The notes under the pieces were generated by a model that saw only the letters and a list, made by a program, of their open reading frames with translations, did not search any database and was not told the DNA's origin. Shown here piece by piece: positions 22,631 through 30,443 of a stretch of 64,000 nucleotides of DNA. Each line of letters opens with the position of its first letter. The stretch's first letter is position 1. The position numbers were made by a program, and so were the translations under genes. The DNA is from Porticoccus sp. W117 (lineage in GTDB: Bacteria; Pseudomonadota; Gammaproteobacteria; Pseudomonadales; Porticoccaceae): NCBI RefSeq assembly GCF_030341905.1, contig NZ_JATAAF010000002.1:186001-250000 (forward strand), in the 5' to 3' direction.

Positions 22631-22843
22631 ATGGCAAAATTTAAAAATCCAAAAACCCTGATGCTTGGGCTGGCCGCCAGCGTGATTTTGCTGGTGGGTA
22701 TTCTGTATATCTTTGATACACCGGACAGTGCCCTGAGAACAGTGCTGACACTGGTGGTGGGTTTGCTGGTGGTTGTGGGTATTGCCTTTCTGGCGGGTAC
22801 CTTACTTGCTCTGCTTCGCAAGTGGCGCAATCGCGACCACTGA
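22631..22843 (+). CDS. Small two-helix membrane protein
   Basis: From the ATG at 22631 this encodes 70 residues: a positively charged start (MAKFKNPKT), a hydrophobic helix (about 9-28), a short loop (DTPDSALRT), a second helix (about 38-61) and a basic tail. A longer frame upstream runs through a repeat-like stretch (22582-22606) and is unlikely to be translated. The function is unknown. It is probably read from the ligA transcript. Confidence 0.55.
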   Translation: MAKFKNPKTLMLGLAASVILLVGILYIFDTPDSALRTVLTLVVGLLVVVGIAFLAGTLLALLRKWRNRDH

Positions 22844-22869
22844 TGTTGAAAGCCTCTAAGCACCGCTGC

Positions 22870-22943
22870 GTCATCCCCGCGAAAGCGGGGATCCATGTTG
22901 ATATGGGCTTAAAAACCTGGATTTCCGCCTTTGCGGGAATGAC
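22870..22943. repeat. Palindromic repeat of the GTCATCCCCGC family
   Basis: GTCATCCCCGCGAAAGCGGG at the left is mirrored by GCGGGAATGAC at the right end, with an inner complementary GATCCA/CTGGAT type pair. It fills the gap between the two-helix protein and the MFS gene. Elements of this family are widespread intergenic palindromes in proteobacteria. Confidence 0.75.
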
Positions 22944-22955
22944 GAGTTGTTTTAA

Positions 22956-24173
22956 ATGAGTGATACCGGGGCTCCTGAAAAAGGCTTTCGCTACTTCCTC
23001 TCCGGCGTCGGCACCGGTTCACTGCTGGGCGGCCTGCAGATTGTGCTCTACCCCTGGCTGGTGGTGGGGGTGCTTCACGAAAGTGCCGAGCGCGTGGGCG
23101 TCGCCCAGATGGCGGCTATGTTGCCAGCGCTGTTGTTTGTGCTGTTGGGTGGCGCGCTGTCGGAAAATCGCCATCAGGGGCGCCTGTTGCTGCGTCTCTA
23201 CCTGCTCTACCTGATTCCCTTCGGGCTATTGCTATGGCTGGCGCTGGGAGATCATCTCAGTTATCTGCTGGTGGTGCTGTTTGGTTTTTCCTATGGCGCC
23301 ATCACTGCCTTTGTGCAGCCAGCGCGGGAGAGCCTGTTACCCAAGGTGGCCAACGAGCAGCTCGATCGCGCGGTGGCGCGTATGGGCCTGGTTCAATTTG
23401 CCTGTCAGAGTGTGGGTATGTTTGCCGCGGGCTGGCTGGACAGTGTTGGGCTGGTCACACTGGTTGTTGTACAGCTGGTTCTGGCAGTAGCTACCGGATT
23501 GCTATTGCGGCGCAGCCTGCTGACAGAGACGCCGTCAGTAGCCGTCGCCACTCGCTCTCGCCATGCCATTAGCGAAGGGCTAAAGCTGGCCTGGCAGACG
23601 TTGCCTCTGCGCCATTTGATGGCAGCCGTGTTTGCCACCGGCTTTCTGGGGCTGGGGGTTTATCTGGTGGTGTTGCCGTTGTTGGCCCGTGAGCTTTACG
23701 GCGGTGGCGCTGCTTTTTTCGCCTGGTTGCAACTCACCTTTACTGCCGGTGTTATTACCGCCAATGTGCTGGTGATTCGCGGTGTTGGCAGCCACTGGCG
23801 GGCGGGGCGCTTTATGGTGATCAGTTTGCTGATTCGCGGCGGCTTGCTGGCGCTGCTTGCTTGCCATTTGTCTGCCTGGGCGCTGTTTGCGGTGATCTTT
23901 TTGTGGGGGCTGTTTTCCGGCTGGTCCATGGTGCTGGGGCGCACCATGGTGCACGACTTGTCCCCGAAAACTCATGCGTCGAGAATGGTGTCTGTTTACC
24001 AGCTGTCCCTGTTTGGCGCTGCGCCTCTGGGTGCCTGGAGCTGTGGTCAGTTGGTGGCCTGGGTGGGGCTGCTGCCCGCGGTGGCGCTGTTTGGTTCTTT
24101 GACGATCTTGGCTGCTGTGTGGATGGTGTGGCGCAGTACATTGTTTCGTATGCCTGGGGTCATCAGGCATTAG
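22956..24173 (+). CDS. MFS transporter (MFS_3/EntS-like)
   Basis: A 405-residue protein with about 12 hydrophobic helices, a central loop near residue 195 and the MFS-like segment GGALSENRHQGRLLL between helices 2 and 3. The pattern matches the MFS_3 group, which contains the enterobactin exporter EntS and other efflux pumps. No siderophore genes are nearby, so the substrate is unknown. It sits between a palindromic repeat and the converging TorF-like gene, with only 3 bp between the stop codons. Confidence 0.8.
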   Translation: MSDTGAPEKGFRYFLSGVGTGSLLGGLQIVLYPWLVVGVLHESAERVGVAQMAAMLPALLFVLLGGALSENRHQGRLLLRLYLLYLIPFGLLLWLALGDHLSYLLVVLFGFSYGAITAFVQPARESLLPKVANEQLDRAVARMGLVQFACQSVGMFAAGWLDSVGLVTLVVVQLVLAVATGLLLRRSLLTETPSVAVATRSRHAISEGLKLAWQTLPLRHLMAAVFATGFLGLGVYLVVLPLLARELYGGGAAFFAWLQLTFTAGVITANVLVIRGVGSHWRAGRFMVISLLIRGGLLALLACHLSAWALFAVIFLWGLFSGWSMVLGRTMVHDLSPKTHASRMVSVYQLSLFGAAPLGAWSCGQLVAWVGLLPAVALFGSLTILAAVWMVWRSTLFRMPGVIRH

Positions 24174-24176
24174 CGG

Positions 24177-24935
24177 CTAATGCGCAAAATGGTAGCTCAG
24201 GCCCACAGTTACCTGGCTGCCGGTGCGTGCACTGTTGAAAAAACCGCTGGTGTTGCCGCTGTAGTGGTATTCCAGTAAGCCGACCCAGCGTTTGGCGAAA
24301 GGCCGCCCGATGCTGACCCGGGCGTAGTGGTATTGATCGCCATCCAGTTGCCCCAGGTCCACCAAGCCAACTTCCACCTCACCGATACTTTGCCAGGGCA
24401 GGTGCTGTCGGGCGCTGGCGGCAACCACAAACTGGCTGTGCCGGGTGTTCCAGATGGCGTCGGTGTAGGCGGCAAACAAAGTCAGTTTTTCCTGGTAATC
24501 AAACTGAACACGGCGTTCCTGATAATCTGCATTGCGCGGCAGGTTTTGCTGCCGGTATTCCAGCCAGGCATTGCTGACGCTGAGTTGCCAGTCGGCGTTG
24601 AGCAAGTGTCGGTATCCGACGCTGTATTCCGCTTCCCAGTCCCGTGATCGTGCCTGGCCTCCCAAACCGCCAATGTCTGCTTTTGACAGCCAGGCCGAGG
24701 CAAACCAGCCGGATTCGTGCCCCAACCAGGCTTTTATCTGCGGGCTGGTGGTACCTTCAGCCAAGGATATACCGCGATAAATGTAGTCGGAGGACAGCGA
24801 GACGTCGCCGCTAAATTGCCATGAGTCGTGGGCGTCGTTATCAGTCTGGGCAGCTGCTGCCCACGACAATACGGACAGCCCCACTACCAGGAGCTGTCGC
24901 CAGGGGCGAGCCACTATCGACAACAGTATTTTCAA
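24177..24935 (-). CDS. TorF-family putative outer-membrane porin
   Basis: A 252-residue protein with a signal peptide (about 1-29, ending AAAAQ) and a mature start FSGDVSLSSDYIYRGIS, the hallmark of the TorF (TIGR02001) outer-membrane family. Alternating amphipathic strands ending in YHF-AH fit a small beta-barrel. It is the last gene of a four-gene operon with an ECF sigma factor, its anti-sigma factor and a subtilase; each start overlaps the previous stop by four bases. It is therefore likely to be an output or sensor of the same envelope response. The transported compound is not known. Confidence 0.78.
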   Translation of the reverse strand: MKILLSIVARPWRQLLVVGLSVLSWAAAAQTDNDAHDSWQFSGDVSLSSDYIYRGISLAEGTTSPQIKAWLGHESGWFASAWLSKADIGGLGGQARSRDWEAEYSVGYRHLLNADWQLSVSNAWLEYRQQNLPRNADYQERRVQFDYQEKLTLFAAYTDAIWNTRHSQFVVAASARQHLPWQSIGEVEVGLVDLGQLDGDQYHYARVSIGRPFAKRWVGLLEYHYSGNTSGFFNSARTGSQVTVGLSYHFAH

Positions 24936-26194
24936 GGCAGCTTCTTTTTGCTCCTGTTATTTGTGTTGATCTCAGCGGGCACCATGTGCTGAAGGTTTGT
25001 TACTACCTGCCCAGGGTCAAGATCCGGTTGTTTTTCACGCATCAATGCCGCCATTGCAGATACTTTGGCCGCCGACATGGAGGAACCGGAAAAAAAGTCA
25101 AAACCGCCGTCGGGGGCGGTGGTGAGCACATTGGCGCTATTGAGATGAATAAGTAAGCGGCCTTCGTCACCGCTTTCAGGGGGATGGCGGCAAACACCGA
25201 TCACCCCCGGCAGGCGGGCAGGGTAGCCTATGGCGGCATCTCCGGGGTCTGCAGCAACTACCAGAATATTCTGTTTCAGAGCTTGCGCTACCAGGCGAGC
25301 GATGAGTGGGTCCTGAGGCCCAGCCAGGCTCATGTTGATGATGTCCGCCTTGCTGTCAATGGCGTGGCTGATGGCACTGGCTACGGTAAAACTGTTGCAA
25401 TGGGCCTTGCTGGTGCTGCCTCCCAGCTGCCAGCAGGCTTTTAACACCGATACATCGGCGTCGGGGGATAAACCAACAATGCCCAGCTCGTTGTTGGGCT
25501 GGGCAGCAATAATGCCGGCGATGGCGGTGCCGTGAATATCCGCCCTGAAGCGTTGGCGGTTGTTGTCGACAAAATTTTCCACCGTTTTTATTTGCGGCTT
25601 TAATTCCGGGTGGCTGACGTCGGCGCCGGTATCGATCACCATGACCCTGACGCCGCGGCCGGTGGCCTCCCGGTGGAGCCTGGCTATATGTTCCCGGCTG
25701 TTTTCGTATTGCAGTTCAAAGTAGGGGTCGTTGTAGGGGCTGCTCTGTACGGAGTAGCTCATCATGTGCTGCACCGATTCAACTCTGGCGTCGTTGCGCA
25801 ATTGCTGCATTACATCCGCCAGCACCAGATCATTTGGTACGCCCAGCAAGACACAGTAAATGGACAGGGAGTTGATCAGCCAGCCTTTTTCCTCGCGCAA
25901 TTTGTAGTCGCGGGCGATCTCTTTTACCTGGCGCCGCACCAGCAGTGTGCTGCTGTAGTTCAGGGGGGCTTGGTAGTTGCGCCCAAAAGAGCGAACCGCT
26001 GCTTGTTCCTGATTAGCGTTGTGGTGCAGGGTAATCAGGATTGGCGTATAGCCACTGGGTACGGTAATCCCTGACAGTGGTGCCAGATTAGTCGGGCTGT
26101 TTAGCTGGGCATTGCCACAGGCTGCCAGCAACAATACTGCGCCAACGGCGATTATTTTTGCGTATGCCTTCACCTTGTGAGCCGCCGTCATCAT
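24932..26194 (-). CDS. S8 (subtilisin-like) peptidase lipoprotein
   Basis: A 420-residue protein with a lipobox LAAC (Cys26), so it is anchored to a membrane facing the periplasm. Residues about 50-148 look like a propeptide (ILITLHHNAN; VLADVMQQLRNDARVESVQ). The catalytic triad is complete: D188 in VIDTG, H221 in HGTAIAG, S372 in SGSSMSAA. The usual oxyanion-hole Asn of the AAGN motif is missing: the matching stretch reads VVAADPGDA (312-320), with Asp or Gly instead. It lies between the anti-sigma gene and the TorF gene with four-base overlaps on both sides. It may cleave the anti-sigma factor or another envelope protein; this is inference. Confidence 0.85.
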   Translation of the reverse strand: MMTAAHKVKAYAKIIAVGAVLLLAACGNAQLNSPTNLAPLSGITVPSGYTPILITLHHNANQEQAAVRSFGRNYQAPLNYSSTLLVRRQVKEIARDYKLREEKGWLINSLSIYCVLLGVPNDLVLADVMQQLRNDARVESVQHMMSYSVQSSPYNDPYFELQYENSREHIARLHREATGRGVRVMVIDTGADVSHPELKPQIKTVENFVDNNRQRFRADIHGTAIAGIIAAQPNNELGIVGLSPDADVSVLKACWQLGGSTSKAHCNSFTVASAISHAIDSKADIINMSLAGPQDPLIARLVAQALKQNILVVAADPGDAAIGYPARLPGVIGVCRHPPESGDEGRLLIHLNSANVLTTAPDGGFDFFSGSSMSAAKVSAMAALMREKQPDLDPGQVVTNLQHMVPAEINTNNRSKKKLP

Positions 26195-26931
26195 TGCTGC
26201 ACATCCTGCTGTGACGCCTTGAGGGAATGCACCGAAGGCTCAGCCAGTTTTACCCAGGGGCTGCCACGCAAATTTTGCAAAATGAGTTCCTGCTGGGCCG
26301 AGGGCTTAAGGGTGGATATGGTGTACAGCCCCGCATTAGATGGGCCGCTGATTATTTGCGCGTCCACGGTGTTGAGCAGGGTGCGTATGTTCATTTCGGT
26401 GGCTGCCGGTTGAAAAATCACCCGATACACCTGGCTGTGTTCCGCTGCGGAGCGCACCAGGGAATCGTCACTGGAATAGGTTTCCAGGGTCACGCCCTGT
26501 TGTTGTGCTGGTTGTTGCGCTGGCAACACCATTAAAAAGCCCACAACCAGTACCAGGCAGGCGGCCTGAGCCCAGACGACAGTTTTCGATACACCGGGCG
26601 TGCTGGCCCACTGGCGCCGCCAGCTGGACAGCCAGGTCACCTTGCCTCCGTGAGTGTCTTGTGGGCTTTGCCCTTCCATCGCCTGCAGGGTTTTTTCCAG
26701 GTTGGCTTCCATGCGTTCAGTGGCGAGCAGTGCTTCCAGTTCGGCGGGCTCACTGCGAATGGCATCCACCACCTGCTGGGCTTGCTGCAGTTCGGCAAAG
26801 CAGGCCTCGCATTGCGCCACATGCTCCTGCACCTGGCGTTGTTGCCCGGCATCCAGCTGGCCGTTGATAAAACTTGGCAGCAGAGCCTGGCATTGATCGT
26901 GGTAAAGCGGCCTCAATTCGTCGCTTCTCAT
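26191..26931 (-). CDS. Membrane anti-sigma factor with a periplasmic inhibitor-like domain
   Basis: A 246-residue protein. The cytoplasmic N-terminus carries a zinc-binding anti-sigma domain with the motif HVAQCEAC (H37, C41, C44). A transmembrane helix is at about 118-136. The periplasmic part (about 165-233) begins YRVIFQPAATEMNIRTLLN and ends ILQNLRGSPWVKLAEP; this strand-helix-strand pattern resembles propeptide/I9-type inhibitor domains of subtilases. It is encoded between the ECF sigma factor it should bind and a subtilase it might inhibit or be cut by. The anti-sigma function is well supported, the inhibitor fold is my reading of the sequence. Confidence 0.82.
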   Translation of the reverse strand: MRSDELRPLYHDQCQALLPSFINGQLDAGQQRQVQEHVAQCEACFAELQQAQQVVDAIRSEPAELEALLATERMEANLEKTLQAMEGQSPQDTHGGKVTWLSSWRRQWASTPGVSKTVVWAQAACLVLVVGFLMVLPAQQPAQQQGVTLETYSSDDSLVRSAAEHSQVYRVIFQPAATEMNIRTLLNTVDAQIISGPSNAGLYTISTLKPSAQQELILQNLRGSPWVKLAEPSVHSLKASQQDVQQ

Positions 26932-27539
26932 GGTGTTTCCCCCTTTATAGACGGTATGGGCACGTTTTCGTGGCCGAATACCTTTCTAAATATCTTGCGA
27001 GCATGGAACAGCCGGGTTTTTACCGTATTGGCTGGACATTCCATAATCTGCCCGATTTCTTCACAGGTGTAGCCAGACTGGTAAGCTAGCTCAACGCAAC
27101 TTCTCTGTTCTGGTGACAGATGCTGCATGGCTTGCTCAATCTGCTGGCGGTTATCCCAGCGCTCCATGTCGTTAGCCGGGGCTTCCTGCTCCGGTACTGA
27201 ATCCAGATCCTGGCTGGCGTGTTTCTCCAACTTGCGGGCTGCCTCCCAGCACTTGCGCATACCGATGCCCATAATCCAGGTGGATACACGGGATTCACCG
27301 CGAAAGTCGCCCGCCTTTTGCCAGGTAGTGAGCAGGCTATCGTTGACCACCTCCTCGATCACATCCAGTTGCTTCAGGTAGCGGTAGGCAAAGCGCGTCA
27401 GCAGTGGGTAGTAGCGACGATACAGCGCCGAAAATGCCTGCTTGTCGCCCGCGCCCGATGCCTGCAATAACTGCAAATCCAATTGATCCTGTTTTTGAAC
27501 CTGGCTATTCAATAATCCACATCCATCTGTTTTCGACAC
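26928..27539 (-). CDS. ECF-type RNA polymerase sigma factor
   Basis: A 203-residue sigma-70 family factor with region 2 (ALYRRYYPLLTRFAYRYL to WIMGIGMRKCWE, about 38-110) and region 4 (about 138-190, with the helix-turn-helix YTCEEIGQIMECPANTVKTR). The length fits the ECF group. The reading frame begins with GTG at 27539, and other in-frame starts are possible, since no good ribosome site is visible. It is the first gene of the operon with its anti-sigma factor, a subtilase lipoprotein and a TorF-like porin, so it probably drives its own operon when the anti-sigma factor is relieved. Confidence 0.88.
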   Translation of the reverse strand: MSKTDGCGLLNSQVQKQDQLDLQLLQASGAGDKQAFSALYRRYYPLLTRFAYRYLKQLDVIEEVVNDSLLTTWQKAGDFRGESRVSTWIMGIGMRKCWEAARKLEKHASQDLDSVPEQEAPANDMERWDNRQQIEQAMQHLSPEQRSCVELAYQSGYTCEEIGQIMECPANTVKTRLFHARKIFRKVFGHENVPIPSIKGETP

Positions 27540-27866
27540 CTGTTAGTGGCCACTGCCCGGAAAAAGGTTCAATGGGCTGCTGGTGAATTTTTATTGAACT
27601 TGAGTGGCCATTGCGCCCACTAATGATTGAAGGGTGTGTAGCCCTTTACTGTCATGTTGGGTTACCAGTCTAATTCGGCAGCAGTCGGGTTTATCAGCTT
27701 TGATTCGGCTGTTTTTCCAAGAGTATCCCCAAACTCAACCGATCGGGTTAGACTTTTTGCCCCGCCATGTGGCGGGGCTTTTTTTATGGTTCTTCGTATT
27801 GAGCCCTGCTTTTTATCGTAAAGGGTGTGCTCGACACCGCTGTCTTGATTCGCCTACCATAACTTT
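27540..27866. other. Intergenic region with candidate small RNA
   Basis: 327 bp between the divergent sigma-factor operon and the Nramp-like gene. It contains two copies of AGTGGCCA (27545-27552 and 27603-27610, the first within a perfect palindrome AGTGGCCACT) and a strong plus-strand terminator at 27759-27785 that follows no annotated gene. A short frame here has no coding character. A plus-strand small RNA of up to about 200 nt ending at the terminator is the simplest explanation. Confidence 0.45.
27759..27785 (+). terminator. Orphan rho-independent terminator
   Basis: GCCCCGCC, loop ATGT, GGCGGGGC and a run of seven T: an ideal intrinsic terminator on the plus strand. No plus-strand gene lies in the 3.5 kb upstream. 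Confidence 0.88.
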
Positions 27867-29189
27867 ATGCAGGATGCTCCTTCCACTTTTATTGGCCGGT
27901 TGCGGCACTTGGGGCCGGGCGTGCTGGTTGCCGGCAGTATTGTTGGCTCTGGCGAACTTATCCTCACCTCTTCACTGGGCGCGGCTGTTGGCTTCGCTCT
28001 GTTGTGGTTTTTGTTGCTGGCGTGTTGGTCCAAATCCATCGTCCAGGCAGAGTTGGCCAAAATCTGCATCGTTCGCGACAAGACCTACCTGAATGCCTTT
28101 AACCATGTGCCGGGAACCTTACCGGGCAGGCACAAGCGGGCGTCCTGGATAGTCTGGCTGTTGTTAGTGACGACCATGATCAGCATGTTGGGCGCCGGTG
28201 GAATTCTTGGCGGTACCGCACAGGCAATGAGCCTGGTGGTACCGGGCGTGTCAAGCACGGTAGCAGCGGTATCGATAGCACTGGTCACATCTATTGTTCT
28301 TGGCATTGGTTCCTACCGTCTGCTTGAGACCTTGTTGCTTGTCCTCGTCAGCTCATTCACCGCAATTACGGTGTATTGCGCGGTTGCCTTGCAATTTACT
28401 GATTATGCGGTGTCCGTCACCGAGATTGTCAGCGCGCAATCCATCCATTTCGATGTTATTTACCTCTCGCTCGCGTTGGCTGTATTCGGATACACAGGGG
28501 TTAACAGCACAGAAACCGTTGCCTATAGCTATTTCTGCCTGGACAAAGGTTATGGGCGAAATATCGGTGATTCATCAACGCCGAGTGGACTGGCGCGGGC
28601 CCGTGGCTGGTTGCGGGTGCTGCGCACGGATGTCTGGTTGACCTTGGTATTGCTCACCCTGGCGACGGTACCGTTCTATCTTCTGGGGGCAGCGGTACTG
28701 CACAAGATGGGTTCCGTGCCTGACAACAACACCATGATTTCCGTGCTCTCGGCCATGTATTCGCAGATTTTGGGGGAATGGGCGAAAGACTTGTTTCTGA
28801 TCGCTGCGTTTATGGTGTTGTTCTCTACGGTACTTAGCGCCCTTGGAGGGCTTTGTCGCAAGCTGCCGGACTACCTGATTGAAACGGGCATGGTGCGGGA
28901 TGACATAGCTCTGCGACGAAAACTCATCCGAGGGTTCGGCTACTTTTTACCTTTCTATATCTTAACCCTGTACCTGACGTTCGAAAGGCCGCTGCTACTG
29001 ATCATTATTGGCGGTATCAACACCGCGCTAACCGGCCCGATTCTGATCGCAGGGATACTCTATCTGGAAAGAAAGTTGCTGCCCGCAGAACTTCGCCCCG
29101 GAATCCCGGCGAAGATACTTCTGTACCTTGCGCTGCTGTTGGTAACTGTCGTTAGTGCGGCAACCTTGTATCTCAGTTTTCAGGGTTGA
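27867..29189 (+). CDS. Nramp-like transporter with non-canonical ion-binding motifs
   Basis: A 440-residue protein with about 11-12 membrane helices. The N-terminal pattern GRLRHLGPGVLVAGSIVGSG aligns with Nramp/MntH helix 1, but the metal-binding DPG(N) is replaced by VGSGE (residues 26-30), and helix 6 has GYTGVNSTET (208-217) instead of the usual MPH motif. It therefore belongs to a diverged branch for which Mn/Fe transport should not be assumed. There is no partner gene; the ATG has only a weak ribosome site. The stop is followed by the rpsB promoter region after about 110 bp. Confidence 0.75.
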   Translation: MQDAPSTFIGRLRHLGPGVLVAGSIVGSGELILTSSLGAAVGFALLWFLLLACWSKSIVQAELAKICIVRDKTYLNAFNHVPGTLPGRHKRASWIVWLLLVTTMISMLGAGGILGGTAQAMSLVVPGVSSTVAAVSIALVTSIVLGIGSYRLLETLLLVLVSSFTAITVYCAVALQFTDYAVSVTEIVSAQSIHFDVIYLSLALAVFGYTGVNSTETVAYSYFCLDKGYGRNIGDSSTPSGLARARGWLRVLRTDVWLTLVLLTLATVPFYLLGAAVLHKMGSVPDNNTMISVLSAMYSQILGEWAKDLFLIAAFMVLFSTVLSALGGLCRKLPDYLIETGMVRDDIALRRKLIRGFGYFLPFYILTLYLTFERPLLLIIIGGINTALTGPILIAGILYLERKLLPAELRPGIPAKILLYLALLLVTVVSAATLYLSFQG

Positions 29190-29300
29190 CTACGGCCAGA
29201 AGTCGCTGACCTTGCCCTTCGACCTTTTCCTTAAATAATGGGGCTTTGCTGTAAACGTGACTCAACAAAACCGCCGATTGTAATAATCAAGACAGAGAGT

Positions 29301-29329
29301 TTTACTGCTGCTCCCATCTGTGGTATAAA
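29301..29329 (+). promoter_or_regulatory. rpsB promoter
   Basis: TTTACT (29301-29306), a 17-bp spacer and TATAAA (29324-29329) followed by a very G+C-rich discriminator (GCGCGCCGCCG). The G+C-rich discriminator is typical of stringently controlled translation genes. Confidence 0.6.
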
Positions 29330-29335
29330 GCGCGC

Positions 29336-29495
29336 CGCCGAGCAAGGTACGCCCTGTGAAGGCTAATAAACGTCGCACATATATCGACACGCTGTTCTGG
29401 GTGCCTTTCCCCTGCTTATCGTTGATGAGAAAAGGGTATGAGGTTGAATAGTGGGATATATGGAAGACCCAACCCGTACAATTTAAGGATTTATC
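29336..29495 (+). promoter_or_regulatory. Putative rpsB leader RNA (S2 feedback site)
   Basis: From the predicted transcription start to the rpsB ATG there are about 160 nt with hairpin-forming segments (for example GTGGG with CCCAACCC near 29450-29475). In gammaproteobacteria the rpsB-tsf leader has a similar length and binds ribosomal protein S2 to repress translation. The structure was not computed, so the call rests on position and length. Confidence 0.45.
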
Positions 29496-30248
29496 ATGGC
29501 TTCTGTTTCTATGAGAGACATGTTGCAGGCTGGTGTTCACTTTGGTCACCAGACCCGCTTCTGGAACCCGAAAATGGGTCAATACATTTTCGGTGCCCGC
29601 AACAAAATTCACATCATCAACCTCGAGCAAACTGTTCCCGCGTTCAACGACGCCCTGCAAGCCGTTCACGATCTGGCGGCCCACGGCAACAAGATTCTGT
29701 TTGTTGGCACCAAGCGCGCCGCTCAGAAATCCATTCGCGAACAGGCCGAGCGTTGCGGCATGCCTTTTGTCAGCCACCGCTGGCTGGGCGGCATGCTCAC
29801 CAACTACAAGACCATCCGTGGTTCCATCCGTCGTTACCGCGACCTGGAAGCTCAGAGCCAGGACGGTACTTTCGAGAAGCTGACCAAGAAAGAGGCGCTG
29901 ATGCGCACTCGCATGATGGAAAAGCTGGATCGTTCCATCGGTGGTATCAAAGACATGGCTGGCCTGCCGGACGTGCTGTTTGTGGTTGACGTTGACCACG
30001 AGCGCATCGCCATTCAGGAAGCCAACAAGCTGGGTATTCCCGTTATCGGTATTGTTGACACCAACAGCAACCCGGACGGTGTTGACTACATCATCCCCGG
30101 CAACGACGACGCTATCCGCGCCATCAAGCTGTACACCGCAGCCATTGCCGACGCTGTATTGGAAGGCAAGCAAAAAGGCAGCAGCATCACCAGCAAAGAC
30201 GAATTCGTCGAGGTGGAAGCGGAAGCCAAGGAAGCTGCAGCGGAGTAA
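29496..30248 (+). CDS. rpsB: 30S ribosomal protein S2
   Basis: A 250-residue protein with the S2 signature [20 protein letters not shown] at the start and [15 protein letters not shown] and [19 protein letters not shown] later. It is the first gene of the rpsB-tsf unit, followed after 195 bp (with a palindromic repeat and an attenuator-type terminator) by tsf. AAGGA upstream of the ATG is a suitable ribosome site. Autoregulation by S2 through the leader is expected. Confidence 0.98.
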   Translation: MASVSMRDMLQAGVHFGHQTRFWNPKMGQYIFGARNKIHIINLEQTVPAFNDALQAVHDLAAHGNKILFVGTKRAAQKSIREQAERCGMPFVSHRWLGGMLTNYKTIRGSIRRYRDLEAQSQDGTFEKLTKKEALMRTRMMEKLDRSIGGIKDMAGLPDVLFVVDVDHERIAIQEANKLGIPVIGIVDTNSNPDGVDYIIPGNDDAIRAIKLYTAAIADAVLEGKQKGSSITSKDEFVEVEAEAKEAAAE

Positions 30249-30259
30249 TCCCTGCCCCT

Positions 30260-30344
30260 CGTCATTGCGAGGAGCCTTTCCTTTTAAAGGCGACGCGGCA
30301 ATCTCCTTGCATTACGAGATTGCTTCGCTTCGCTCGCAATGACG
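30260..30344. repeat. Palindromic repeat of the GTCATTGCGAG family, copy 1
   Basis: CGTCATTGCGAGGAG at the left end is inverted at the right as CTCGCAATGACG, with inner GCAATCTCC/GAGATTGC complementarity. It lies between rpsB and the following terminator. A second copy is at 55896-55982. Confidence 0.8.
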
Positions 30345-30352
30345 GTGTAATT

Positions 30353-30376
30353 AAGGGGCTATAGGCCCCTTTTTTG
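30353..30376 (+). terminator. rpsB-tsf intergenic terminator/attenuator
   Basis: AAGGGGC, loop and GCCCCTT followed by T6. Located between rpsB and tsf, where partial termination is common in this operon. Confidence 0.8.
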
Positions 30377-30443
30377 AAATTCTATTAAGTTGCGGCTGCT
30401 GCCGTGACAGTAACAACTCAAGCAATTTTATGAGGACTGATCA

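Noticed and set aside
27634-28092. 152-residue plus-strand frame ahead of and into the Nramp-like gene
   Set aside because: Crosses the strong terminator and continues out of frame inside the transporter; cysteine/proline-rich with no coding pattern.
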